64,000 nucleotides of DNA from Galerina marginata (taxonomy: Eukaryota; Basidiomycota; Agaricomycetes; Agaricales; Galerinaceae), in NCBI GenBank assembly GCA_023014335.1, contig JAECYW010000008.1, positions 1,984,001 through 2,048,000 on the forward strand, given 5' to 3'. The position numbers were made by a program, and so were the translations under genes. Position 1 is the first letter of the stretch, and the number at the start of each line of letters is the position of its first letter. Positions 24,437 to 36,700 of this stretch are shown here, one piece after another. The notes beneath the pieces were generated by a model. The model saw nothing but the letters and a program-made list of their open reading frames with translations. It made no database searches and was not told where the DNA came from.

Positions 24437-26585
24437 CTGTAATTTCCATCGGATATTGATGCGAGTCAATTAATTGCATTAATGACGCATTTAATTGAAA
24501 GATGTTTCCATCCATTCAGGTGAACGTAGAGCGTGTCGATTAGCCCCATCGTCGTCGTCATTGATAGATAATTTTGAAGGGTAGCCGTGGAGCCCATACA
24601 GCCAAAGGGTGAGGCACGCATTCGGAGTTCGAGTTGACAGCGAGCACGGTGGAGTTTTGTGGATTTGCGTTGTCGTAGAGGAGTTGCAAAACGATAGTTG
24701 CCGTAACCAGAAGAAAGGACATGGAGGAGAAGAAGAAAAAAAGGACAAGAATTGTTAGCACCATTTTCCAAAAGTCGCCGAATAACAAAAGGTCAAAGTG
24801 GAGATGAAAATGAAGCTTCGAAATGACCACAACCGCCAAAAAGACCACAACCAGTTGAACCACAAGAACAAGAAGAACAAGAAGAAAAAAAAAGACCTCC
24901 GAACAGACCAGCCTCATTGCACCCGCACACCATCGGCCCCCAGTCCAGAAGCAAAACAGACCTGACATGATGATGGTGCCTCGCACGGACCTCAGGCAGC
25001 GCTGCCGCCACCTCGACCCAAGTCCAAAAGCGCAAAAGGCCAGACGGCGTCCGCACCAGCCCTGGGCACTGACATCTCCGTCGGCCCGGAAGTAATAGGA
25101 AAGAAAGGCAGAGGCGGGGTTTAGGCACAAAGCCCCTCCGCGGCCGACTCCGCCGTCAACGTCAACGTCGACGACGACAAGACGTTATCTTATCGTCTAT
25201 CGTCTATCGTCCACCGTCTATCGCCATCATGATCATGACCAGACGCTGTGTCATTGGGTGCCAGTGGGCTTGCCATTGCAATTCAAGTTGACATCCACCA
25301 CCACAAGTCGAAAAAACATCCCATGGGTCTATCGCTCCAGACCTCGAAATGAAATGCACGAGCCGGTTTGCGGGTGGGATCGCCACTAGGGTGGACGCTA
25401 GGCGACGTGTGTGAATGCGAAGATGAAAGTGAAAGTGAAAGCGAGGAATGAAAATGACTATCATCATCCGTCATGACGAACAGAAGACAGACATGGCGCA
25501 TAGGAGGCTAGCTCGTACGCGACACGCCCCCTCCCTTCCCGGACTATCAGTCCACGCCACTGTTGACAGAACACGTTGGGTGTCGTGTCTTGTCCAACAA
25601 GCGTTGGCTACCCGTTGTCGGTGTTGAAGTGGCGAAAAAATGGACGTGTGAGGACAGAAAGGGGGACGCATGCGGGACTGTAGCACAAAAAGAAGAGAAA
25701 CAACGAAAGAAGTCGACAAAAAGAACGAGCAAAGCACCCCGTCGAGAAGAACAAAAATAGACCGTCCTCGTTCTCATCAACTCGACGAACGAGGTGATCA
25801 GCGAAGCAAGAGAAGCGAAACAAAACCCCAAAAAGAGCATCGGAAGCTCAACGCACAGCTCCTCCGAGTGGGCTGTCCGAGAATTCTCCTGCCTGCGAGC
25901 TGCCTGGCTGCCTTGCCTCTGATCTCCGTCTCCCTCCCACACGCACACACGTTCCGAATCCAAGCACCGTGTCTCGAAGATACCCCACCGATAACGATAA
26001 GACGTCGCCACGCGACCGCACTCATCGCGTAGCACAGCGCGTAGAACGTCCTGCCAACACTTCGCACCCGCACCAAGCATTCCCAAAAACAAAAATCAAA
26101 GGCGCACAAGACACCCCTATCTCGAGGGACGCTGTCGTCATGGCAGGATGTTGCCAAAAGAGGAAGCCCCGGAACGCGACACGAGGCGAGGCACGGAGCC
26201 ATTTCGGGACGATCAACGGGCGGAGGCAAATTGCCGTTGGGGTAAACGATCGTAGAGCTCGTACGCTGTAGTGAGCCCCAGAATTTAATTTAATTTAATT
26301 TAGCTGGGTTTTGCTGGCGATGGGTCGTGCTCGGGGTGCGGGGCAGCGTAGGCTCGGTGTGCGGGATGCGGGATGCGAGACTCGAGGTGGAGACAAAAGA
26401 GACAAGAACAAAAATAACACAACAGACGAACGGAAAGCAGAATCGAAAGTGCACCGACGCGAATAAGAAAAGATGGGTTTCAATTAAGGCGCCACAGGTT
26501 ACCAGCAACAACGCGTGTTGTACGCGTGCCCAAAGCCAAACGGGCCAGAAAAAAAGCAAGGGAAAGACGAAGGAAGGACAGAGAC
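24437..26585. other. Long intergenic region with strand-biased composition
   Basis: About 2.1 kb. The unresolved first exon of the GT2 gene may lie at 24450-24770. The rest holds low-complexity tracts: repeated tcgtctatcg around 25190-25220, repeated gaaagt near 25425-25440 and four aattt units at 26281-26301. Several long minus-strand frames exist here, but they overlap one another in different phases and show no family features. Confidence 0.4.
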
Positions 26586-26917
26586 TCACACTTCAGCTAG
26601 AGCAGCGTGGACAGCCGCGCTACGGACTTTAACAGCGACGACGGGGTTGAGAGCAGCTACGGCCGTCTCGAAGGGTTCAAGGCTGGCATTTTCATAGGGA
26701 AAGACGCGGAACTCTGGGGGACCTGCATTGGCCGCTGGAGTATCGAATAGGCATGTGAGTGAACAGATAAGGATAGAGAAAAGCACGCGGACGGACCGTC
26801 ACTGACGCGCAAGGCAACACCAGAGGATATATTCTCCTCATTGGGGCGGAACCAGGCGTCTCCCTGTGTCTGGCGGAAAAGCCAGTGGAGGAGGGCGTCG
26901 TTGCGGTCGTAGTCCAT
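26586..26917 (-). CDS. Small hypothetical protein
   Basis: Not recognised, but it has a gene-like structure. It starts at 26917 with MDYDRNDALLHWLFRQTQGD and continues AWFRPNEENISSGVALRVSD. It then joins in frame across an intron of about 65 nt (gtccgt...ctccag) to AANAGPPEFRVFPYENASLE, with a helical end FETAVAALNPVVAVKVRSAA and stop at 26586-26588, about 88 residues in all. A perfect 5' splice sequence (gtgagt) overlaps the stop, so an alternative longer form is possible. No signal peptide or membrane segment is visible. Confidence 0.45.
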
Positions 26918-27349
26918 AACTTGAGGAGGGGAGGGGAGGGAAGACAACTTTTGAGTTTGCTGGGACAAAATAAAAAGGCATTCGTTGGAGATTAATCAAG
27001 GGCCATCGGGATCTGAGATCGGCTGCGGGTGTCCGGGGTCCGACCTTTGCGATAAGGCGCACATTTTGGGAGATGACGTCAAGCGCAATGTCATTCTGGC
27101 GTCAGTAGGGATGGTCTGGGAGAGGGAAAAACATACAAGCGCTTAGCGATGGAGGCGTTGAAGACGATGAGCAAACGCCCCGGGAGAGGGTGGGGGGGTG
27201 GGACGGGCGAGAATAAAGGGAGAGGACGGAGGATGGCCGGGCTGGGATCGGTGCCTCGTTGCTGGTAATTGACAAGGACCGAGGGGCCGGAGATAATAAA
27301 ATGAAGTAAACTCGCTACCCCCCTTTGCCACACACACTCATCATCAGCT
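26918..27349. other. Divergent intergenic region
   Basis: About 430 bp between the small minus-strand protein and the GH16 gene on the plus strand, so it must hold both promoters. A G-rich tract lies at 27180-27210. No TATA box stands out. Confidence 0.35.
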
Positions 27350-29593
27350 ATGGCCTATCCACGGCGGCACAACGGGGCAGCAATGGCTCGTCCGCGGCGC
27401 ACTTCCTCTGAAGAAGGCGTTGGCTCGCCTGCTCTTGCTCCCCCGCGTCCATCCTTCCTTGCAGACAACTCGGGCCAGCGATCGTCCACATCCTCGTTGG
27501 ACAATTCGTCCCTCGACCCGGCCTCTGACTCGGACAAAGACGCTGAGGCTCAGATCACCATCCCCCCACGAAGAGCAGCGCGGAAACGCTCGTCCATGAA
27601 CCGTGCCGACACACAGGACACCTCCGACACCAAGCAACTACCGTTCGACGCTAAGCAACTGCCCACCCGACCCCCACCGTCCTCTTTCGCCTTTCCCTTC
27701 CAAGCCTACGACGGCAATCCCGACCCTGGTCTCTCCATCCCAGGTCGTTCATCCCGCCGTCGCGCCTCCTTCGACACAATGCAGCACCAGCAGCAGCAGT
27801 ACATGGACTCCAGTGACGCCATATACCACCCCCTCTCCGGCTCCCACAGCGGCTCGCTCACAGACCTGCGCAAGCCGTACGCACCATTCATGGGCGACAG
27901 CGGCAACAACTCTCCAACCGGCTCTCTCCCCCGCTCGTCCTCCTCCAACTCGCTCTACAAATCCAGCGCAGCAGCCAACATGCAGCCCATGCCCACCGCC
28001 GTCACCTCCGACGCTCCGCCCTCCCCCATCCCGCGGAACAGCTCCGTCCACTCCTTCCGTGCCCCCTTCCTCTCCCCGGCATCCCGGCCCACTTCCTCCC
28101 TCTGGCTTCCCCCATCCTACTCCAACCAATACTCCTCCTCCATCCCCCTCGCTACAGCCACCGCCTCCCCCACCGCATCCACCTCCGCCCTGCCCCTCAC
28201 CTCCCCCTTCGCTACCGCCATATCAAAGTCCAAACCGCCCCTCCCCTCCACCCGCCTCCAAGCGCCCCTCCACCCCTCCGAAAAACCCTGGCTAGCAAAA
28301 TCCGAGCCCCGCTCCCGCATCTCCTACTTCCTCACCCTCTTCTTCCTCTTCCTCGGCATCGGCGGAGCAGCCGTCCTCTGTTTCCTCGGCGTCTCCCAGG
28401 TCGACATCCTCGACCCCAACGACCTCTGCCTCGTCCTCGACGACGAATTTTCCGGCTCCTCCCTCGACACCACCGTCTGGACCCCCGACGTCGAACTCGG
28501 CGGGTTCGGAAATGGCGAATTCGAGATGACAACCGCTGACCCGGACAACCTCTACGTCTCCGGTGGCGAGCTCTACCTCATGCCTACATTCACCTCCGAC
28601 AAGGTCCCCAACCTCCTTAACGGCGCCAACTACACCCTATCGGGCTGCACGTCCCCCAACAAAACTGCCTGCTCAGCGACCTCCAACGCCGCCCTCGGCA
28701 CCGTCATCAACCCCGTGCAGAGCGCACGCCTCACGACAAAAGGTAAAAAGAGCATCAAATTCGGCAAAGTCGAAGTACGCGCGAAACTACCAACAGGGTG
28801 CGTCACACCACTATCTTCTTATCTCATCTAACCTCCTCCCAGCGACTGGCTCTGGCCCGCAATCTGGATGCTCCCCACCTCCTCCCCCTACGGCGCCTGG
28901 CCCCTCTCCGGCGAGATCGACATCCTCGAAGCACGCGGCAACGCCCCCTCCTACCCCGCCCAAGGCAACAACGTCGTCCGCTCCACCCTCACCTACGGGC
29001 CCTTCCCCTCCCTCCTCAACCAGATCTACGGCTGGTTCTCCATAAAACGCTCCCCCTCCCCCAACCCCGCCATCGGCGCCTACGCCGCAGGGTTCCACAC
29101 CTACACCCTCGAGTGGACAGCAGACTTCATCCGCCTCAGCGTCGACTCGAAGCTGCACGCTATGCTGCTCACCGAGACCAAGCCGCACTCAAAGCACAAC
29201 AGCTACTGGCTCAAAGCCGGCTTTCCCCAAACGGCGCACAACAGCTCGGACGGGTCGGGCCCGCTGGTGGTGGTGCAGGACCCGTATAACGTGGAGGGGG
29301 CGACGCGCGCGGCGCCGTTTGATCAGGACTTTTATTTGATTCTGGATTTGGCGGTGGGCGGGACGAGTGGGTGGTTCCCGGATGGGAAGGGCGGGAAGCC
29401 GTGGTTCGATGGGTCGGTCACTGCTATGCGTGATTTTGCGAGGGCGCAGGATACGTGGGGCGCGACGTGGCCGAAGAGTGCGGCGGATCGCGCGTTTAGG
29501 ATGTGCGTGGTGTTTTTGCCGTCTTTCTTTCTGCTTACTGACGGAGACTCGGGATTCAGTGATTATGTCAAGATGTGGGAGAAATGCAAATAG
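27350..29593 (+). CDS. Kre6/Skn1-type GH16 beta-glucan synthesis protein
   Basis: Type II membrane protein of the GH16 clan needed for cell-wall beta-1,6-glucan in the Kre6/Skn1 family. About 710 residues in three exons. The long Ser/Pro-rich cytoplasmic N-terminus (1-320) precedes a single transmembrane helix near residues 324-348 (SYFLTLFFLFLGIGGAAVLC). The lumenal catalytic domain follows with LVLDDEFSGSSLDTTVWTPD, GGFGNGEFEMTT, VEVRAKLPTG|DWLWPAIWML, the GH16 active-site motif GEIDILEARGN near residue 505, and FDQDFYLILDLAVGGTSGWF. It ends DYVKMWEKCK. Both splice joins (TG|DWLW and FRI|DYVKMW) were checked and hold frame. Third codon positions are strongly C-rich compared with neighbouring genes. 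Confidence 0.95.
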
Positions 29594-31746
29594 ACGCTCT
29601 CCCTTCCACCTTCCTGTACTTCAAGAATAAAGGCCATTCACACACGACCGCCCGTTTATTATAAATTCAGCATAACTCCATCTTGATACACGCCCCGCGA
29701 TAGAATATTAGCACCTCAGAAGGACATTTAGATAGTTACACCCCCATACACGAAACGAAACGCAACACGGCACTCCACCCACCCATTCATTCAAGTTCCC
29801 CCATGCATATGATACCGACATCGACCCACGATGGACAATCAACGATACCGCCTCGCACTGCTTGATGCAACTGGACATCCTGCTTACTCAAATTTTCTCT
29901 GGTCTTTTTGCTCTGAATTGTTGTTGAGTTATGTACGCTTTGCTTTATACTCGTAAATTGCATTACTTCTGTTCAATCGATTGTGAGGCCTTGCCAGTTA
30001 CATAAGTAGTGGAGTTCGCGCCTGTCGATGTCACGACGACGACCGTCGTGCAGAAGACGAAGCTACCGACAATTAATTAATTATACGAACGTTGACGCGT
30101 TGACGGCCCATCCTCTTCTCTCCTCTCATTGCTCGATTCCGCACTCGAATCCAAGATACAACTCATACAACTCATACCAGTCCTACAGTTCAACGTTCAG
30201 CCTGAGCACTGGCACTCATATTAATAGCAACAAAATTACAACCGCCCCACCCCCACCCTCTGAAACCACCCCATCCTAATTCCTTCTATGATAGAGTAAG
30301 TCTAGCGCGCAGCCTGAGTGACAGAAATCCACACCGGGCAGTAGGGTACTACATATATAAATACCTCTGTCCGGCGAACGATGCATTCGGAATCTTCGAC
30401 ACTAGTACTATTCGGTTCCTCTACAGGCTACGCCTAATGGCACAATCGAGATTCGCCAGCTGATCGATCGTCGATCGCTGGTTTTGTTTTTGGCAAGGTT
30501 TTGGTTTTGGGTATGTGTGGCGCACTTGCCCGAATCGGCGAGAGTGCGCAAATTTAATTTTGGGAAATGCTGGACGACCTGTAGCCGTCCGTTAATCATT
30601 TGCAGATTACGGGTGAGGCTTGAGTGTACTCTAGCACCTCGATTTTTCATAGCCCAGGAGTGGTTCTAATCAATGCTGTATGCAAGCATAGACCCTACTG
30701 GTAATAGTATACTCTGCATCTGTCGGTCTAGACGAAGAAAGAAAAACTTCTCGTGCCTTTAGCATGCCAATAGCATGCTTGCTTCAAATCATACCGAATG
30801 GAAAGGTCCAGAAAAGAGGGATTTTGATGGTGCCAACCACAGGTTATAAAACGGGCCAACAAAATAGGTGTACAAGTAGACCACAGCTACTAGGCAAGAA
30901 CTAGTTGTGCGGCTCTTCCAGTGTCTTGAACCCACCACAACTCACAGAAATAAGGCTGTGGGTTTAAAGTTAAGTATATGGGTGCCTGTACTGGTGAAAT
31001 TAATTAAGCAGATGCCTGCAATAAGGAAACCCCTGTCCCTTTCCCGGCCACACCACTCCGGTGCACGAAATGATATACCATATATTATTATGCGGTGTGG
31101 TGACACTGGTGAATTTTACCGAAAAGGAAGTTTTAGAAGACCGAATACCAATTGATCGAGCTCAATGCTGAAGCCCTGAAGTCAGAATTTCAGGATGCCG
31201 ACTGCAGTATGTACACCAGTTTTCAAATCCTGTCGACAAGTCGAGTCAAGACCTCAACAACCGGGCTAAATACTAATACTCGACTTTGATTTCAGTCACT
31301 TTTAACCCCATTTCGATCCTATTACCAAAAAACCCTTGTGTGGCGCATCCGACATGGCACCGGCAATCATTGACATCCCAACAAAGTTTAAGCACACATT
31401 GCTCCATAGAATATAAAGCATCCCGCCCCCTTATAGCCTTTTATGCGTTCTCCCTACATTTCCAGGTAGATATCGACCATTTCCCATGTAGATATCGGTC
31501 CGGTGTGAGCCTCATGTGATCGTTTGTGCTGAGTAAGGAGTCCGGCATAAGAGAAGCCGAGTTGCGCCATTACACAGCGCTATACTTGGCCAGAATGAAC
31601 CTTTATCCAACCTACAACCACCCTTTCTTACTCAGCGAAGTTAAATCTATATAACCGACCAAACGACGCTTTTCACAGCTCCACCTCTATCTACATCACT
31701 TCCCTCAACTTCCATATTGAAAAGAATTGCCTGGCTGCACCGTATC
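29594..31746. other. Gene-free intergenic region, about 2.1 kb
   Basis: No convincing gene. The first few hundred bases are the GH16 3' flank and the last part holds the aldo-keto reductase promoter, with a TATA-like tctatataac at 31645-31654, about 95 bp before the start codon. Short frames at 30028, 30484 and 31286 look random. Confidence 0.4.
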
Positions 31747-33333
31747 ATGTCCGTAGCAACTCGAAAAGTACAGCTGAACAACGGGGTGACAGTGCCCATC
31801 ATAGGTGAGTGGGAGGATGGGAGCTTCTAGACCGTACAGACACAAATGCCTAACTCTGCATCGCCCTTTCAGGCAGTGGCTCGTATGCTCCACCTGACCC
31901 AGAATCGCAGGGAAGAGTTAAAGATTGGATTCTGACTGCGCTGAAGGTAAGTTTGCGTCTCCTGGCACTCAAGACCTAACTAACCAGCTGCATCAGGTAA
32001 CTCTAGATTAATCGCTTAGGTTATACTTTAATTCAGCTAGCTTTAGAATGGTTTCCGACACATCGACACTGCGTGGATCTACCGTGAGTACTGCTCTTTC
32101 AATCTTCTTAACTTTTCTAATTCTCCAATGTTTCTCTACCTCCATAGTCACTGAGAAGCCAGTCGGAGAAGCCATAAAGGAATCTGGAATTCCCCGTGAA
32201 GAAATCTTCGTCACGACCAAACTCCCGTACGCCTTCTTTTTCTGAGCGGAAATTGGCATTTACTGAGTCTCAATTTATGTTATTTGCTGCTCATTAGGTG
32301 GAATCGGCAGGATGCTGTTCAAGAGTCGTTCGAGGGAAGTCTTAGCAATCTAGGAACAGGTTATATTGACCTGGTAGGTCGAATGGGCATTTTGAGAACA
32401 ATTTTTACGTCTAATAAATGCAGTATTTGATGCATTGGCCCCAAGCGGTAGAATATCGAGGTGAACCTTATAACATTTATTGGAAATACCAAAAATGTAA
32501 CTAATATTCTTTACTTCCAGAGAAGAATAATGCCCCAAGGAATCCGGATGGGACCCTGAAACTGAACAATAATGTAAACTTCAATGATGCTTGGGCTCAG
32601 ATGGAGAAGCTCTTGGACACTGGGAAGGTCAAAGCAATCGGGGTTAGCAACTTTTCAGTCAAGACGTGAGCCTGCACAATTTATTAATTGCAATGAGAGG
32701 GTATTAATATTGCATACTCACCTTCGATAGACTTGAACAACTTTTCAAGACTGCCAAAATTACGCCTGCCGTCAACCAAGTAGAGTGCGTGTCAACCTGT
32801 TGCCCGACAATATATTCTTAACAAATTATACAGATTGCATCCTTACCTTGCCCAGAACGAACTCCGCGACTATTGTACTAGAAAGGGAATCGCCTTGACC
32901 GCCTACACTCCGAGCGGTAAGCTACGAATCTCGGCGGCTACATCAAAAACATGGCTGACGCCTTCCAGGTTACTCTACAGTACGAGGAGACCCCCTCATA
33001 GTGAGCTTAGCCGAGAAGTACAAAGTATCTCCGACCCAGATAATATTTGCCTGGCATCTGGCAAGAAACACCATCATCGTCCCGAAGAGCGAGAACAGTG
33101 ATCGCCAGAAGGAAAACTTAGCTGTAAGCCAGGCTTCCCTCACGTTATCTCACCTAGTTTATATTGGTTCGATTTTACATCAGGTCCCTACTCTTTCAGA
33201 GGAGGATATTGCTAAGATATGGCATTTGGACCGAGGTGAACGGCTTTGCAACAAGGCCAATCCGAAGACTGGGCACGTTTGGGGCTGGACATACGAACAA
33301 CTGGGTTGGGTAAGTTACCGTCCGAAGCTTTGA
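31747..33333 (+). CDS. Aldo-keto reductase
   Basis: NAD(P)H-dependent carbonyl reductase, cytosolic. Start MSVATRKVQLNNGVTVPIIG at 31747. The catalytic tetrad is present: Asp and Tyr in NGFRHIDTAWIY, Lys in EEIFVTTKLPW and His in YIDLYLMHWPQ. Later motifs include GKVKAIGVSNFSVKTLEQLF, TPAVNQVELHPYLAQNELRD, ALTAYTPSGYSTVRGDPLIV and the cofactor-binding NTIIVPKSENSDRQKENL. Introns are frequent and short. The usual C-terminal VWGWTYEQLGW is followed here by gtaagt. Either translation runs on ten codons into the intron-like sequence (VSYRPKL, stop at 33331-33333), or a further exon is spliced on from 33511. Substrate cannot be inferred. Confidence 0.9.
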
Positions 33334-33423
33334 GACGACTTTTTGAGAAGAAAGATGATATTCGTATTTGTATTTCTATGTCCTCTGGCAACTTACTTGC
33401 ATATAACACCCGGGTTTACCCAG

Positions 33424-33615
33424 CCTGAGTGGATGATAACTGTCAAACTTGAAGCACCAGTGTGTTGTGTTACCTTGAATTGTTTAACTGTTGATTAGAC
33501 AAAACCGGTGAATGTGGCGCTGTATCCACTTCCGATCTGGAGAAATGTCGAGGACCTTCTCCGCGAAAACGAGACAATTGATCCGGATTATTTAGCGCTG
33601 AGCCTGGGATCATGA
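33424..33615 (+). pseudogene. Possible coding relic or extra 3' exon
   Basis: A short open stretch reads PEWMITVKLEAP, then after a possible 36-nt intron or gap TKPVNVALYPLPIWRNVEDL and LLRENETIDPDYLALSLGS, stop at 33613-33615. The composition looks protein-like rather than random, yet no start or upstream exon is visible. It may be a truncated gene remnant between the reductase and the NLR. Alternatively the part from 33499 may be an alternative last exon of the reductase, since QLGW|TKPV joins in frame. I do not recognise the family. Confidence 0.3.
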
Positions 33616-33732
33616 ACGAGGGTGTGGTTCCCGTGGGAGTCTTTGACTCTATCTCTGACCCCCATCAAGCTAAGGCGTCAGTTGCCAGTTGTGCCTCGCC
33701 GTGCCTCGTTGTGGCATGTAAACCAAACCCTC

Positions 33733-36700
33733 ATGGATAACACCATGGCGTACCAAGCCGCCATCGCAGGAACCAGCACTGGCGAACATATCATCGAGAA
33801 CAAAGGAATTTTCTCCGGCGCTAGCAACGTTCTGGTATCTGGCGGTACATTCAACTCAGTGAACCAGGTTCAAATGTCTGCTGAGAACGGTCAGTATCTT
33901 AGCAAGTCGTATTGGATAGGTGAAGTTTTCATGGCACTCGCGTCCAGGACTCGACAGACTTCAGCAGCTGATAGCATGGGGAGCAATTCACAATTCTGCA
34001 GAACGTGCACCTGCTCCCCATTGCCACCCCGGTACTCGCGAGGAGATTCTTCAACATCTTGGGAACTGGCTATCGGTTCCAAACCCAGAACAAAGCGTCC
34101 TTTGGTGTTCCGGGAAGGCTGGGGTTGGAAAGACGGCGGTTATGCAGGACTTAGCGAAGTCATTTCCTCCGAATTCGTCGAACAAGGGCAGCGTAGTGGC
34201 CACATTCTTTTTTCGGAGAGGAAAAGACGGGTGCGACACCGCCCGTTATCTTTTCTCAACCCTTGCATACCAGCTGTCGCTGTATGTCCCTGGGATGCGC
34301 ACGCAAATCAACCAAATAATCCACGACGATCCTTCTCTCCCCAGTCGAAATATGGAACAACAGTTCACAAACCTCATCGTCACTCCCCTCCGGGCCATTG
34401 GTCATACTTCCCATACACCGACGGTTATAATCGACGGATTGGATGAGTGCAATAGTGACGAAGATCAAGAATCCGTTCTGAATTTGATATCTGAGGCGCT
34501 GTGCTTGAACCATCTTCCCCTCCGATTTATCATTGCAAGTCGGCCCGAGTCCCATATCTGCGAGGCCTTCGCTCAACCTTCAATTTCTTCGATTATACAG
34601 CCGGTTGTTCTTCATGGCTCATACGGGGACATCGAAAAGTTTTTCAGGGATCGGTTTGAGGGTATCCACACCCGGAAGTTTCGCCTTATGCAAGCCGTGA
34701 AGAAACCGTGGCCATCAGAGGCTGACATCCGGGAACTGGTTCGTAGATCATCCGGATACTTTGTCTACGCCTCAACAGTCATTAAATTCGTTGATGCGAA
34801 ACACAAGATGCCATGTTCTCAGCTCGCTGTCATCTTATCCAATAAACCATGCTCATTGCGGACAGCAGCTTTCGCCGAACTTGACTATCTTTATACACAA
34901 ATTTTAAGTGCTTATCCAGAACGGGATACTCTTCACCATTTTCTCCAACTCATGGTTGCATGTCAAAGGCTCCAAGATGCCGATCCCTCTCCTGGTTTCA
35001 TCGAGAAAATGCTTGGAACGGAATCAGGCGAATTAACAGTTATCTTGGAAAGTCTAGCGTCTCTGATTCAGTTGCTCCCCAGTTCTTACTCTGAATCCAA
35101 AGTAATTGTTTTTGCCCATGCTTCTATTTACGACTTCCTTCTGGACCAAACTCGTTCTGGAGGATTTCACGTCGGTGAAATTGCAAGTTATGATCAATTC
35201 GTCGCTGACAGTCTGGAAATTCTCAGTCAAGCCATCAAGATCCACGATCATAAGAGGTGGGATATATATTATATACACACTCATTTATGACAATTTCCGA
35301 CAGCGGTGACCTCAGCGCTCTGCCCGTCAACGACTGCCGCGATTACCCATCCGTTAACGATCTAGTGAATGTTATTTTTCCGAAATGTTCTCTCAAGGGG
35401 TCTTCAGATATCATCCGCACGTTCCAAATCGGTCTGGACACGCTACAGAACGACCGGAAATGGGCATTCAGTGCTCAAAGATCTCATCTTATTGCCTTGG
35501 ATATTGCTGTTAGACTGACGAATGTGAGCCCATTTTTGTGGTCGCTATGACTTAAAACTTAATCGGCCTCGTAGGAAAATGCTGCTTACATGCAACAAGT
35601 GACAAGAAAGGTTCCCATGAAATACAACGATTTTGAAGACTGGCAACCTGAAGTAATAACAGATATCCTTCGTAAATATCAAGCGCTTGCAAAGTCCTAC
35701 ACAGAGATCCAACAAGACGTTTACAAGACTATTTTTGCCTCGGTTAACATAGGTCAACTCTTGGATTTGATTCCAGGTTTATTTGAAATGATGAGTCCTC
35801 TGTCAAATCCTCGTGCATTAGCAAGTTTGCATGACCTCGACGAGCACAGTCTTATGAAGGTCGCATCCAAAGGATACCCTCTCGTCTACCCTGTGACCAT
35901 CGATGGCATTCCTATGCCATTTGTTGATTCCAAAGGTTATCGACTGCTTTGCGACAAGGACCGTGCAGGTTTCCATTATCGGAACCGCACGCGGACGAAA
36001 ATCGCATTATGCGAACGTATCCTCCACTTCGCATTTAAGAACAGTGCGCATCAGGTTGGAAGGTGAGGTTGTCGGGCACATCACAGTCGAACAGGGCTTG
36101 ATTGGTTTCTGTGTCCCCCAGGCACGGTTTTGATGCATTGGCAGAATTGCTCCACAGCCTTGACGGCAACCTAAAGCACATCTTTACCAAGCCAATGGGG
36201 CCTGAAGAAAGGGAGCTAATCGAAGGGTTTGTGCAACACCTGTGTGGAATTGCTTATTATCGAGCCGATCTTTGTAATACCGGTCTTCAGTGGGACCGCG
36301 TATGGTGGACGATCAAAAGAATTTTAGGTTCACTGTGCGCACTCGAAGTGAGTGTTTTGCAATGTTCAAACCTATCACTCTCTCGTTTACGCTGTGTATA
36401 CAGGATCCAACCTGTCGAAGCTTAACTTATCCTGTCATAAAGAAAATCTTCTCCGAAATCTTATATATACGGCGATATGAAAGTGACCCGGTCCTGACGT
36501 TCCAGCCACCCTTCGCGGCTATTGAAAAGTCCAGTCTAATACCAAGTGTGGACCCAGATTTTGAGGAACATTTTCTACAGCAACATTCTCGAGAGTTAAC
36601 TTTCGAAACACATGCATTGAAAAATCGTTCACTGACGGGGTTTTCGCCAGAAATCCTCTTCATTTTGCTCCTAGAATACGATCCCTTTCACAACTTTATC

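Noticed and set aside
25547..26229. Long overlapping frames on both strands upstream of the GT2 gene
   Set aside because: Several phases are open at once, which is expected from skewed composition; no motifs, and no splice continuity to any gene.
27603..28295. Long plus-strand Pro-rich frame overlapping the GH16 gene
   Set aside because: It lies in another phase of the C-rich GH16 N-terminus; codon bias and the conserved domain both support the GH16 frame.
35257..35303. Apparent end of the NLR at a stop following IYYIHTHL
   Set aside because: A clean 47-nt intron removes it (HDHK|SGDLSALP) and all later exons keep frame to a total divisible by three.
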